From: Methanocrinis alkalitolerans
GTDB taxonomy: Archaea; Halobacteriota; Methanosarcinia; Methanotrichales; Methanotrichaceae
DNA length: 64,000 nucleotides
Assembly (NCBI RefSeq): GCF_029167205.1
Contig: NZ_JARFPL010000013.1
Coordinates: 1 to 64,000 of the forward strand
Reading direction: 5' to 3'
Made by a program: the position numbers and the translations under genes. Below, piece after piece: positions 35,010-43,093 of this stretch. Below the pieces are notes generated by a model. That model ran no database searches and had not been told where the DNA came from. It saw only the letters and a program-made list of their open reading frames with translations. The number at the start of each line of letters is the position of its first letter. Within the stretch, counting starts at the first letter, position 1.

Positions 35010-36141
35010 ATGCTTAAAGCCTTCAAATATAGGATCTATCCGACAAAAGCACAGCGGTCTAAGATGGAACAGACCTTGGAGCTGTGTAGATGGACCTATA
35101 ACGAGACTTTGGCATATCGAAAAAACTCTTTCGAACAAGAAGGCAAATCCATATCTAAGTATGAGACTCACAACTTGCTGCCAGAGTGGAAGAAAAACAA
35201 ACCAGAACTAAAAGGAGGTATTCTCTCAGACCCTCCAGAACGTCCAAGAACGGGTAGATCTGGCCTTCAAAGCGTTCTTCCGGAGGGTCAAAGCAGGAGA
35301 GACCCCAGGGTATCCCAGGTTCAAGGGGAAAGGATGGTACGATTCGTTCACCTATCCACAGCTGGGATTCAAACTGTCTTTCGGGAAGCTGTGCCTCTCC
35401 AAGATCGGAGATATCAAGATCAAGCTCCATCGACCCATCGAAGGCAAGATCAAGAGGTTAACCGTTCGGAGATCTTCGACCGGAAAATGGTTTGCCTGCT
35501 TCTCAGTGGAGATCGACGATCCTCCGAAGCCTCCCTGGAAAGATGGGTTGATGGCGGGCATCGATGTGGGGCTGGAGAGTTTCGCTACGCTATCCAACGG
35601 AGAGAAGATCGATAACCCCCGGTTCTTTAGATCTGAGGAGAAGGCGTTGGCCAAAGCTCAAAGACGACTATCCAAATATGAGAAGGAAACTCCTGAGAGG
35701 AGGAAAGCTCTCAAAGTCGTCTCGCGGACCCATGAGCGGATAGCCAACCGCAGATACGATTTTGCTCATCAGGTCAGTCACAACCTGGTCGAAAGGTTCG
35801 GGCTGATTGCTTTCGAGGATCTGAGTATCACGAACATGCTTAAGAACCACTGCCTGGCTAAGAGCATATCAGACGCTGCCTGGAGGATGCTAGTGATAAC
35901 CACATCGTACAAGGCTGAGAGCGCCGGTTCGATGGTGGTTCTAGTAGATCCTCGGAACACAAGTCAGCTATGTTCCAGGTGCGGTCTTAAAGTGCCGAAG
36001 TTGCTATCGGATCGGGTCCATGAATGTCCTCAATGCGGGCTGGTCATGGACCGTGACGAGAATGCGGCGATAAACATTCTGAGACTGGGGCTACAGTCTC
36101 TGCCAAAAGCTAGAAGCCCCACCCTTCAGGGCGGGGAGTAG
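35010..36141 (+). pseudogene. tnpB: RNA-guided nuclease TnpB, one frameshift
   Basis: The N-terminus MLKAFKYRIYPTKAQRSKMEQTLE is typical. The frame breaks near 35215-35222, where one extra base in aaaggaggtattc shifts it; the other frame continues (VFSQTLQNVQERVDLAFKAF onward) without interruption to 36141. In the second frame the RuvC-like residues are intact: Asp in GIDVGLESFATLS, Glu in FEDLSITNM, Asp in DRDENAAINILR; the zinc ribbon CSRCG...CPQCG is also intact. One base separates this from a full TnpB of about 377 residues, so it is a recent pseudogene, a programmed shift or a sequencing error. Confidence 0.85.
36000..36141 (+). ncRNA. probable omegaRNA (reRNA) scaffold of TnpB element
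   Basis: In TnpB-only elements the guide RNA comes from the 3' part of tnpB through the right end. Here the right end carries a stem (CCCC 36117-36120 with GGGG 36133-36136, CCC with GGG inside, TTCA loop), and the guide would be the flanking DNA beginning tcacagcctttgaag after 36141. The 5' limit is a guess. Confidence 0.45.
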
Positions 36142-36281
36142 TCACAGCCTTTGAAGACCAACACCTCCCAGGCGGTCAGGCCGAAAGGCACCAGATGCGC
36201 CGCGGGAAAGTGGGGAAGAACTCGACCATCGACTCGGCCGCGGTTCCATGGGGAGCCGGGCCAACTGGATATCCAAGAAAA

Positions 36282-38291
36282 ATGGCCAATATTCCATCTT
36301 ACAAAGGGCTGGGCTCCAGGTTAGCGTTGCTGGCTTTTCTGGCGACGCTCCTCCTGGGCTCCGTCGGTGCCGTCTCCATCCAGGAGGCGGCGGGGGATAA
36401 AGACGCCGTATCGGGTGAAAACGGAGGCAATGGCCTGGAGGGTCTGGCGGAGGCCCAGGTGGCAGGGATCTGGATAGCCCCCTTTGGGTGGGAGAACGTC
36501 TCCGAAGGGGGCGAAGAGACCCTCCGATCGTTGCTCGGGCCCGCCAGGATCTTGAGGATTATAGTCCAGGAAGAGGAGGTCGTCGATCTGGGTTATATCG
36601 GAACCTCCGATGGGGTTTTAGTCTTATGGCCCGACATCACAGAAGACCTCCGGCTGATCGCCCCCTTCGACTACCGTGAACGGCCGTGGTACCTGGAGGC
36701 GATGAGAAGGGAGGATACGATCTGGACGAGGCCCTACCTGGACCAGAGCTCCGGGATGCTGGCCATAACCTGCGCGACACCCATATCGGTGGAGGGGAAC
36801 CTGATGGGTGTGGTGGGGATGGACGTATCCCTAGCGAAGATGGAATCAGACCTAACCAACATATCCTCCGGTTATCCCTTCATCCTGGACGGCCAGGGGG
36901 TGGTGGTGATGCGCCCCCAGGAGCCCGATGGTTTTCTCTGGGAGGAGATCCTGGCCCCTGGAAGCCTTCTGGACTCAAAAAATCCTCAGCTAGCCGGGTT
37001 GGCTGAGGCCATGGTCCGGGGAGAAGGTGGCTCCGCCTTCCTCCGTCTGGGGAAGGGGAGCGTCAGGATATCCTACGTCCCCATCCCCGCCGTCGGCTGG
37101 TCCCTCGGTCTCGCCTCCGGCGACCGGGAGCTGGCTTTTGCCAAGGCTTCCCAGTACGACGAGCTCTTCGGTCGGATCGGAGGCCACTCCGAGATCCTGG
37201 CCCTGGAGACAGGAGAGGCCTTCCAAGAGAGCCGCCGAGAGAGGATGATCGCCGCCGCAGTTCCCATCGACGGCGAGGGAGATGCTGCCGGGATCGCGCC
37301 GACCCTGCCTCTGGCGGTGGCGGCGGCCATCATCGCCCTCCTGGCGGGGCTGGTGGGATTCAGGGCTGGCAGGAGCGCCGTCGGACCGATCGTAAATGCC
37401 GTAGCCGGGGGGCTTGAGAGGGTCGGCAGAGGAGACTTCAATTCGAGGATCGGAGGAGACGGCTCGGGGAAGATGAGAGACCTCGCAGAGGCCTTCGATC
37501 GGATGACCTATGATATGAGAGATATGATCGCCATCGCGGAGAAGAGGTCCTTTGATGCGGGCTGGTCGGAGAAGGAGAGGGAGGTCCGCCAGGATGTCGA
37601 GCGGTTCCTTCAGCCGGAGAGGGCGTCCCAGGTGGAGGGGTATGAGGTGGCCAGGCTCTCCATCGCGGAGGGCGGTGGATGCTGTCACTTCTACGATTTA
37701 TTGGAGATGGAAGGGTCGAAGGCGGTCGTTGTGATGGCCGAGGTATCGGGGAGAGGTCTATCCGCCGCCTTGGTGGCGGCCCTCACCAGAAGCCTCATCA
37801 GGGCAGCTCTCCGCAAGTTCGGCGATCCGGCAAAAGCTCTCAGGGAGACTAACCTCCAGCTCGTCGACAACGTCAGAGGCGGTATGATGGTCTCCTGTTT
37901 CTGTGGGATGCTAGACCTCTCCAACCACTCGATGAACTACGCCAACGCTGGCCACATCCCGCCCTTCGTCGTCAGCTCTGACGGTTTTGTGGACACCCTG
38001 GTGGGCGGCGCCATATCCATGGGGGCACTCGATCAGATCGACCTGGATACCGAAGGCTGGATGATAGATCCGGGGGACGTTCTGGTCATCTACAACGACG
38101 GCCTCATCGAGCTGGAGGATGGGGATAAGGAGAGGTTCGGGACGGAGAACCTGATCTCTCTTGTAAAAAGCAACAAAGAGAGGTCGGCCCATGACATCAT
38201 GAAGGAGTTGGAGGCGGCGATAAAAGACCATGCCGGAAGCGAGGGCTATAGATCGGACCCCGCCGTCATGATGATCAAAAGGTCGGTGTGA
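36282..38291 (+). CDS. sensor protein phosphatase: Cache-HAMP-SpoIIE/PP2C
   Basis: About 669 residues. One N-terminal helix (LALLAFLATLLLGSVGA), an extracellular Cache-type sensor (DYRERPWYLEAMRREDTIWTRPYLDQSSGMLAITCATPI...GVVGMDVSL), a second helix (LPLAVAAAIIALLAGLVGF), a HAMP region (VGPIVNAVAGGLERVGRGDFNSRI) and a C-terminal RsbU/SpoIIE phosphatase. In the phosphatase NAGHIPP and YNDGLIELED are normal, but the usual metal-binding DVSGHG/DVSGKG reads AEVSGRG, Asp replaced by Glu. The start at 36282 is likelier than 36195. A transmembrane switch controlling an unknown anti-sigma-like or regulator partner. Confidence 0.85.
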   Translation: MANIPSYKGLGSRLALLAFLATLLLGSVGAVSIQEAAGDKDAVSGENGGNGLEGLAEAQVAGIWIAPFGWENVSEGGEETLRSLLGPARILRIIVQEEEVVDLGYIGTSDGVLVLWPDITEDLRLIAPFDYRERPWYLEAMRREDTIWTRPYLDQSSGMLAITCATPISVEGNLMGVVGMDVSLAKMESDLTNISSGYPFILDGQGVVVMRPQEPDGFLWEEILAPGSLLDSKNPQLAGLAEAMVRGEGGSAFLRLGKGSVRISYVPIPAVGWSLGLASGDRELAFAKASQYDELFGRIGGHSEILALETGEAFQESRRERMIAAAVPIDGEGDAAGIAPTLPLAVAAAIIALLAGLVGFRAGRSAVGPIVNAVAGGLERVGRGDFNSRIGGDGSGKMRDLAEAFDRMTYDMRDMIAIAEKRSFDAGWSEKEREVRQDVERFLQPERASQVEGYEVARLSIAEGGGCCHFYDLLEMEGSKAVVVMAEVSGRGLSAALVAALTRSLIRAALRKFGDPAKALRETNLQLVDNVRGGMMVSCFCGMLDLSNHSMNYANAGHIPPFVVSSDGFVDTLVGGAISMGALDQIDLDTEGWMIDPGDVLVIYNDGLIELEDGDKERFGTENLISLVKSNKERSAHDIMKELEAAIKDHAGSEGYRSDPAVMMIKRSV

Positions 38292-38340
38292 AGCGCAACC
38301 GAGGATGAGGGGACAGCCTCGCCTCCTTCCTGGCGCCCCT

Positions 38341-39453
38341 TCAGAACCGCCGCATAGATACGAGGTCTTCGCCGGCGACCCTCTTCACCATATCGACGAG
38401 ATCATCGACGCAGAGTCCCTCCATCGAGATCCGGTCTCCTCCTCCGAAGATCTCCTCTCTGGCCCTTCGGCCTACCGCGTCGTCGGTGCCTGGCGAAACC
38501 GTAATGACGACGCTCCCTTTTGGGACGGCTGTCCTGGCGCAGAGGCGATCGAGGTCTCCGTCGACGATCCCGACGAGGGGCGCTCCCAGCCTCGCCAGAA
38601 CCTCTCCGGCGATGGCGGTGGTGTCGTCGCCGACGGTCACCGCCACCATCGCCCCCTGGGCCCTCTCGAACGCCTCCTCCGCCGCGTGATCTATCAGCGC
38701 TGCGTCGCGCCCCCGGCGGCGGACCGTCCGTGGAACCTTCTCGGTCCTCCTTATCTCTCCGGTCCTCAGGATAGCCGTCTCCAGGTCGACGGTGGGGATC
38801 TTCTCAAGGCCGTGGGCCTTCACCTCCGCACCGTGGACCTCCACGATCTTCCCTTCTATTGCCGCCAGCTCCACCGTATCTTTGAGGGCTCTTCCGATGA
38901 CGGTACCGTTGATGGATACGTTCTCCCCGGGGACGGCCCCAAGGATCCACCTTCTGACGATCCTCCCCACGGACTTCATCCTTGAAGAAGAACAGGGGGG
39001 GTCTGCCACCTCCAGTCCCAGGGCCCGTCCGACCCTCTCGGCGACCCTCGACGTCTCCTCCGAGAGGGGCCCCCCCATCGGCAGGGGTGCAACGAACCCG
39101 CCCCCACAGTCGGCGAGGACCAGGGGCTTTCTGGGCTTCGACCTCTCCGCCACCATCGCGCCGAAGGCCAGAGCCGTCTCTTCAGTCTTGGCATAGTTGA
39201 GAAGGATGACGAAGTCGGATTCCGGCTCGAGCCTTTTTACCGATCGGCTCGGCATCTCTCTCCTCGAGATGTCGATCTTATCTTCCAGCCCTCCGTCGAT
39301 GACCGCGACCCTCCCCATCGTCCCTCCCAGGACGGCGGTGACGACTCCCAGGTCCGAGAGACGGTCTATCGCCCTCTCGGCGAACCCGCAGTCTACCACC
39401 TCGGGACCGTGGACTACGACCCCGATCTCATCCGCCACTTTCGACGCTCTCAT
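38341..39453 (-). CDS. DUF2117 family archaeal protein
   Basis: A 370-residue cytoplasmic protein. The start (IGVVVHGPEVVDCGFAERAIDRL), AVLGGTMGRVAVIDGGLE, DFVILLNYAKTEETALAFG and the Gly/Asp-rich VTVGDDTTAIAGEVLARLGAPLVGIVDGDLD match the DUF2117 group of methanogens. No catalytic assignment is known to me. The gene overlaps the end of the DUF2098 gene by 26 bases, the last of four genes on the minus strand. Confidence 0.8.
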   Translation of the reverse strand: MRASKVADEIGVVVHGPEVVDCGFAERAIDRLSDLGVVTAVLGGTMGRVAVIDGGLEDKIDISRREMPSRSVKRLEPESDFVILLNYAKTEETALAFGAMVAERSKPRKPLVLADCGGGFVAPLPMGGPLSEETSRVAERVGRALGLEVADPPCSSSRMKSVGRIVRRWILGAVPGENVSINGTVIGRALKDTVELAAIEGKIVEVHGAEVKAHGLEKIPTVDLETAILRTGEIRRTEKVPRTVRRRGRDAALIDHAAEEAFERAQGAMVAVTVGDDTTAIAGEVLARLGAPLVGIVDGDLDRLCARTAVPKGSVVITVSPGTDDAVGRRAREEIFGGGDRISMEGLCVDDLVDMVKRVAGEDLVSMRRF

Positions 39454-39712
39454 CTTCCATCTTCACCGATCTCATCCTCTCCTCTTCGGCCTTCATCCTC
39501 TCCTCCATCTCCTTCAGGCTCCGGGCTCCGATCTCCCTCCTCTCGGGGAGCTTATCGATCGGCTGTAACCTGCTCAGGTGATAGTAGAGCCCCGTCGAAT
39601 CGAGGAGAGCCCACCTTTCGCCGTCATCTTCGGTCTTGAGGACCTTGACCGTCCCCACCGTTCCGGTCCCAGCGTACCTGACGATGGACCCCTCGCTGAT
39701 CTCCTCTGACAT
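39428..39712 (-). CDS. DUF2098 family protein
   Basis: 94 residues. The first 55 form a small beta barrel (EGSIVRYAGTGTVGTVKVLK, ERWALLDSTGLYYHLSRLQPID), matching DUF2098; the rest is a charged helix (KEMEERMKAEEERMRSVK). Found beside DUF2117 genes in methanogens. Probably a partner in the same unknown process. Overlaps the DUF2117 start. Confidence 0.82.
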   Translation of the reverse strand: MSEEISEGSIVRYAGTGTVGTVKVLKTEDDGERWALLDSTGLYYHLSRLQPIDKLPERREIGARSLKEMEERMKAEEERMRSVKMEDESVESGG

Positions 39713-39727
39713 GTTACCCTCATCACC

Positions 39728-40183
39728 TCACAAAAACTTCTCCGTCACCACTACGCCCGCGAAGTTTTTAACCTCTGCCCCTCCGGGGGACGAGAGGACC
39801 AAGACCCCGTCGAGGTCGCAGGTGCCGCAGAGGATCTCCTGCTCCGGGTGGGTCCCGGCCTGGACGGTGCAGCTTATCCTCGTCTTCTCCCCCACCGAGA
39901 CGACGGTCTTCAGCCTCGGGGAGGCGGGATGGCCCTTCCTCAGGACTATCAGGGGCGACGCCATCTCTCTTATCATGAAGAGGGTGCATTTTAGACCGCG
40001 CTTAGCCTTATCCCCCACCTCGAAGGTGGAGGCTACGAGGAGGTCGTCGTCCTCGGTGAAGAGAACGATCTCCTCGGCGTCGGTCTCGAGATAAAAAAAG
40101 TGGCCCAGGGTCCTGACAACGGCCAGGGTCCCGGTCCGTCCTGAGAGGAAGGCGATCTCGTCGTCTTCCAGGGGGATATTCAT
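39728..40183 (-). CDS. unrecognised beta-rich protein of the DUF2117 operon
   Basis: 151 residues, no signal peptide or membrane helix. It alternates short strands: TGTLAVVRTLGHFFYLET, EIVLFTEDDDLLVASTFEVGDKAKRGLKCTLF and TRISCTVQAG, with CGTCD (CxxC) near residue 120 that could bind metal or be redox active. It lies 7 bp downstream of the zinc ribbon gene and 15 bp upstream of DUF2098. No family assigned. Confidence 0.65.
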   Translation of the reverse strand: MNIPLEDDEIAFLSGRTGTLAVVRTLGHFFYLETDAEEIVLFTEDDDLLVASTFEVGDKAKRGLKCTLFMIREMASPLIVLRKGHPASPRLKTVVSVGEKTRISCTVQAGTHPEQEILCGTCDLDGVLVLSSPGGAEVKNFAGVVVTEKFL

Positions 40184-40190
40184 CTTCTCA

Positions 40191-40346
40191 TCACTCAGCA
40201 GCCTTTACGTTCCTCGACTGGCAGGAAGGACATCGGGGCTTTCTGCCCATGCCCTTGAACTTGTTTCCGCACTCCTGGCAGATGTAGCCCTTCGATGCCA
40301 GGGATTCAACGTCGCCGATCTCAGGTCCGCCTCCAACGGTACACAT
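40191..40346 (-). CDS. small zinc ribbon protein
   Basis: A 51-residue protein: MCTVGGGPEIG, then YICQECGNKFKGMGRKPRCPSC. The two CxxC pairs 13 residues apart are a classical zinc ribbon, and the sequence between them is basic, as in RNA- or protein-binding ribbons. The ATG at 40346 has an excellent AAGGAGGTGAT upstream, and the stop is followed within 7 bp by the next gene. First gene of the operon leading to DUF2098-DUF2117. Confidence 0.85.
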   Translation of the reverse strand: MCTVGGGPEIGDVESLASKGYICQECGNKFKGMGRKPRCPSCQSRNVKAAE

Positions 40347-40479
40347 GGGACTATCACCTCCTTATCTTTATATTCCCAACGGCTCTTATTTAAATGAGGT
40401 GGGCACAAGAAGGAAATCCATCATTGAAAGGGCTATATCCGCCGTTCTATCAGGGATGGTAGGGAGCAGTCACACGAAG

Positions 40480-40515
40480 ATATGGTCAATATGGGAAATA
40501 TGGTCAATATGGGAA
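40480..40515 (+). repeat. 18-bp tandem duplication at a gene start
   Basis: atatggtcaatatgggaa is present twice in a row, creating in-frame ATGs at 40482, 40491, 40500 and 40509 before the small secreted protein. As at tyrA, the unit is 18 bp, a multiple of three that keeps frame. Confidence 0.85.
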
Positions 40516-40733
40516 GGGTCGCCGCCCTCGTCTTCTGCTGCGTCCTCGCCCTCGCTGCGGCGGCGCTCTCAGCAAACATCGCCGACGAGGTCTTCGGGGA
40601 GTCGGGGATCTCCTATGAGGAGGGGCACCCCACCGCCAGCGGTGGGGTCCGGGGCTGGAACCCCCTGAAGTCCCTGGAGACGGGGTTTAAGATAGCCTAT
40701 CGTCACCTCGAAGGGGTGCTGAGCTTCCGATGA
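40482..40733 (+). CDS. small secreted hypothetical protein
   Basis: Up to 83 residues (74 if it starts at the ATG at 40509). The segment VAALVFCCVLALAAAALSA is a signal peptide; the mature 50 residues (GESGISYEEGHPTASGG, then ETGFKIAYRHLEGVLSF) have no known domain. Several start codons are provided by the duplicated 18-bp unit; no strong ribosome site. Lies between divergent operons. Confidence 0.5.
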   Translation: MVNMGNMVNMGRVAALVFCCVLALAAAALSANIADEVFGESGISYEEGHPTASGGVRGWNPLKSLETGFKIAYRHLEGVLSFR

Positions 40734-40827
40734 TCGACCGGCGGGATCTGGCCACCGGGATGAACGATCGCTCAACGGTCTATGCGCCATCCTCCAAGAC
40801 GGATAACAAATCGTCTCATGGCGATAT

Positions 40828-40837
40828 GTATATATAC
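40828..40837 (+). promoter_or_regulatory. TATA/operator of the arsR-led island
   Basis: GTATATATAC is a palindromic TATA element about 30 bp before the ATG at 40866. A nearly leaderless transcript is expected, and the symmetry makes it a plausible site for autoregulation by the ArsR-type protein. Confidence 0.55.
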
Positions 40838-40865
40838 AACTTCTCCGACCCTCTCTTCTGATAGC

Positions 40866-41198
40866 ATGAGAAGATCTGCCACCGGTTGGCGTGCGAGGAT
40901 CCTCTCCGCCCTCTCCGACCCCACCAGGCTCGAGATCGTGGAGTTTCTGGGAGGCGAGGAGCGGTGCGTCTGCGAGATCGTCCCCGCCTTTGGGCGGGCC
41001 CAGTCCACCATCTCAAAGCACCTTTCCATCCTCCATGAGGCGGGGGTCCTGGAGAGGCGGATCGACGGGAAGCGGACCCTTTATCGGATCAAAAGCCCCA
41101 GGCTCTTCGACCTGTTGAGAGTGGTGGACGCCATCGCCCTCGACGAGATAAACGAGCTGAAGAAGGCCGAAGAGGCGCTGACGAGCTCCGTCGGATGA
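40866..41198 (+). CDS. ArsR-family transcriptional regulator
   Basis: About 110 residues, one winged helix: RARILSALSDPTRLEIVEFLGGEERCVCEIVPAFGRAQSTISKHLSILHEAGVLERRIDGKRTLYRIK. The CVC in the ArsR position (CVCD in ArsR) is a metal- or metalloid-sensing thiol pair; release from DNA on binding As(III) or another thiophile would induce the genes downstream. The ATG at 40866 is chosen from homology and the promoter; the longer open frame would include the TATA box. Confidence 0.9.
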   Translation: MRRSATGWRARILSALSDPTRLEIVEFLGGEERCVCEIVPAFGRAQSTISKHLSILHEAGVLERRIDGKRTLYRIKSPRLFDLLRVVDAIALDEINELKKAEEALTSSVG

Positions 41199-41275
41199 TC
41201 TGATGGCGGAAAGGACGGAAAGGTTTACGAAGATCGATAAATACCGGTCAGAAATGCAGCAGGAGAAGTGATCAG

Positions 41276-42355
41276 TTGAATCTGGAGATCGTCCTCCCCG
41301 CCCTGGCGGCGGGGTTTGAAGCCCTGATGGAGTACCTCTCGGCCCACGTCCTCACATGTCTCATCCCCGCCTTCTTCATCGCCGGGGCTATAGCAGCGCT
41401 CCTGCAGAGGGAGGCGGTGCTGAAGTACTTCGGAAGAGACGCCCCCAAGTGGCTCTGCTACTCCGTCGCCTCCACCTCCGGCACCATTCTTGCCGTCTGC
41501 AGCTGCACCATCCTCCCCATGTTCGCGGGGATCCACCGGCGTGGGGCCGGGATCGGTCCCGCCACGGCGTTCTTATTCGCCGGCCCCGCCATCAACCTCC
41601 TCGCCGTCGTCCTGACGGCCCGGGTCCTGGGGCTGGAGCTGGGGGCTGCCCGTATAGCAGCCGCCGTATCCATGGCTGTCATCATAGGCCTGGTCATGGC
41701 CGCCGTCTTCGAGAGGGGCGAGAGGGTGGCGGAAAGGGCGGCGGCGCAGGCCTGCGCCATCCCCGAATCGGAGGGCGTGGATGAGAGGCCCGGCTACATC
41801 CCTCCCCTCTTCGTCGGAGTCCTCGTCGCCGTCCTCCTCGCCGCCACATCGGGGCTCGCCATCCTGCCCAAGGCCGTAATAGTCGGGATCCTGGTCCTCG
41901 CCTCGGCATGGCTGCTGATGAGATACTTCACCGATGGAGAGAAAGCTTCCTTCTTCGGGGAGACGTGGTGGCTCACCAAGAGGATCTTCCCCCTCCTCCT
42001 GGTGGGGACCTTCGTCGCCGGGATCATAGGCTACTACCTCCCCGTGGAACTGATAAGAATGGTCTTCGGCGAGAGCGACTTTGCCGCCTGCTTCGTCGCC
42101 TCGATGATAGGCGCCCTCCTCTACATGCCGACCCTCCTGGAGGTCCCCATCGTCGGGACGATGTTCGGCTACTCCACCGGGGCTATGGCCCCAGGCCCCG
42201 CCCTCGCCCTCCTCCTGGCAGGCCCCTCCATGAGCCTTCCGAATATGATCGTCATCTGGAGGATCATAGGATCGAAGAGGGCGGCCGTTTACATCACCCT
42301 CGTGGTCCTCCTCTCGACCCTGATGGGGATGATATACGGGATGGTGGCGTCATGA
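41276..42355 (+). CDS. PF03773 (ArsP/COG0701) permease
   Basis: A 359-residue membrane protein with eight to ten helices. Hallmarks: CSCTILPMFAGIHRRGAGIGPATAFLFAGPAINLLAV (Cys pair in helix 2-3) and the repeat-like MIGALLYMPTLLEVPIVGTMFGYSTGAMAPGPALALLLAGPSMSLPNM. Members include ArsP, an exporter of trivalent organoarsenicals, and unassigned permeases. The TTG at 41276 follows AGGAGAAGTGAT. Directly behind the ArsR gene; its stop overlaps an ATG of the next frame. Confidence 0.88.
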   Translation: MNLEIVLPALAAGFEALMEYLSAHVLTCLIPAFFIAGAIAALLQREAVLKYFGRDAPKWLCYSVASTSGTILAVCSCTILPMFAGIHRRGAGIGPATAFLFAGPAINLLAVVLTARVLGLELGAARIAAAVSMAVIIGLVMAAVFERGERVAERAAAQACAIPESEGVDERPGYIPPLFVGVLVAVLLAATSGLAILPKAVIVGILVLASAWLLMRYFTDGEKASFFGETWWLTKRIFPLLLVGTFVAGIIGYYLPVELIRMVFGESDFAACFVASMIGALLYMPTLLEVPIVGTMFGYSTGAMAPGPALALLLAGPSMSLPNMIVIWRIIGSKRAAVYITLVVLLSTLMGMIYGMVAS

Positions 42356-42414
42356 TTAAATTACATGAACTTTGCACAAAAAATAGTCAGAGAATACCGT
42401 CTGGAGTGGGAAAA

Positions 42415-42981
42415 ATGGAACGGAAAAGCTTTGGATCTGCAGGGCCGCTGTCAGCGGCACTCATCGTCTTGCTGGCAGGCATCGCGGCGGCGGAGACCTT
42501 CTCTCCGGCGCTGGTGGTGGACACGTACATGGACGCCTATGAAGACGACGAGACCTTCGCCGACGCGGAGACCCTCTGGGTTACCTCCGAAGACGGCGAT
42601 CCCGTCAGGATAGCCTTTCTCGTCTACAGCGAGATGGTGAAGCTCCCCATGGAGATAGAGTCCGGGGAGTTTCGGGCCCGCGTCACCGACGTCGAGAGGC
42701 CGGGAGAGGTGACCCTCTACTTCTATGATATGGCGGTCCTGGAGACGGAGACCTGGAGGGATATGCCCCGGTACGACGACGAGCCCCTCGCCACCCTGGA
42801 TATCCAGGAGACGGGATGGGCGACCTGGGACGCCACGGACCTCGTAAAGAAAGCGGCCGAAGAGTGCAGCGAGGGCTGCCCCTTTTCTGTGGTCCTGGTG
42901 GCTGAAGGCGACGCCTCCATCGGATTTGCCTCCATGGAGGGATCCGTTGACGAGACGGCGGTTATCGAGTACATCGCCTGA
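42415..42981 (+). CDS. secreted DNRLRE-like protein
   Basis: About 188 residues. Signal peptide GPLSAALIVLLAGIAAAE, then VVDTYMDAYEDDETFADAETLWV, RIAFLVYSEMVKLP, RVTDVERPGEVTLYFYD and a closing GWATWDATDLVKKA, which fit the DNRLRE/CBM96-like beta-sandwich of surface proteins. Two Cys in ECSEGC. The ATG at 42415 with GGAG upstream is preferred; an ATG at 42352 overlapping the permease stop would add 21 residues before the signal peptide. Confidence 0.6.
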   Translation: MERKSFGSAGPLSAALIVLLAGIAAAETFSPALVVDTYMDAYEDDETFADAETLWVTSEDGDPVRIAFLVYSEMVKLPMEIESGEFRARVTDVERPGEVTLYFYDMAVLETETWRDMPRYDDEPLATLDIQETGWATWDATDLVKKAAEECSEGCPFSVVLVAEGDASIGFASMEGSVDETAVIEYIA

Positions 42982-43027
42982 GGACGGCATTGCCCAGAGG
43001 AAGCTCGAATAGTCAAGATGGTACGGC

Positions 43028-43067
43028 GATGGCGGGATCATAACCCTCCCTTTATCCCCCCGCCATC
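43028..43067 (+). terminator. perfect 9-bp hairpin between island genes
   Basis: GATGGCGGG (43028-43036) and CCCGCCATC (43059-43067) can pair, followed by TCTAATTTTA. This could end the arsR-led transcript or attenuate it ahead of the thioredoxin-CcdA gene. Confidence 0.5.
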
Positions 43068-43093
43068 TCTAATTTTATCGGCAACGGCAGGTT

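Larger units (their letters stand above)
34917..36141 (+). mobile_element. TnpB-only (IS1341-type, IS605 superfamily) element
   Basis: The 5' end has the hairpin-forming ACCCCGGTCTTTAGGCCGGG, and 153 bases (34917-35069) recur at 47117-47269, which sets the 5' limit approximately. The 3' end has the RE hairpin at 36116-36136. No TnpA transposase is present, so the element would depend on a TnpA in trans. The similarity between copies may reach further left (gccttct near 34891 and 47107), so the left end is not fixed. Confidence 0.7.
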
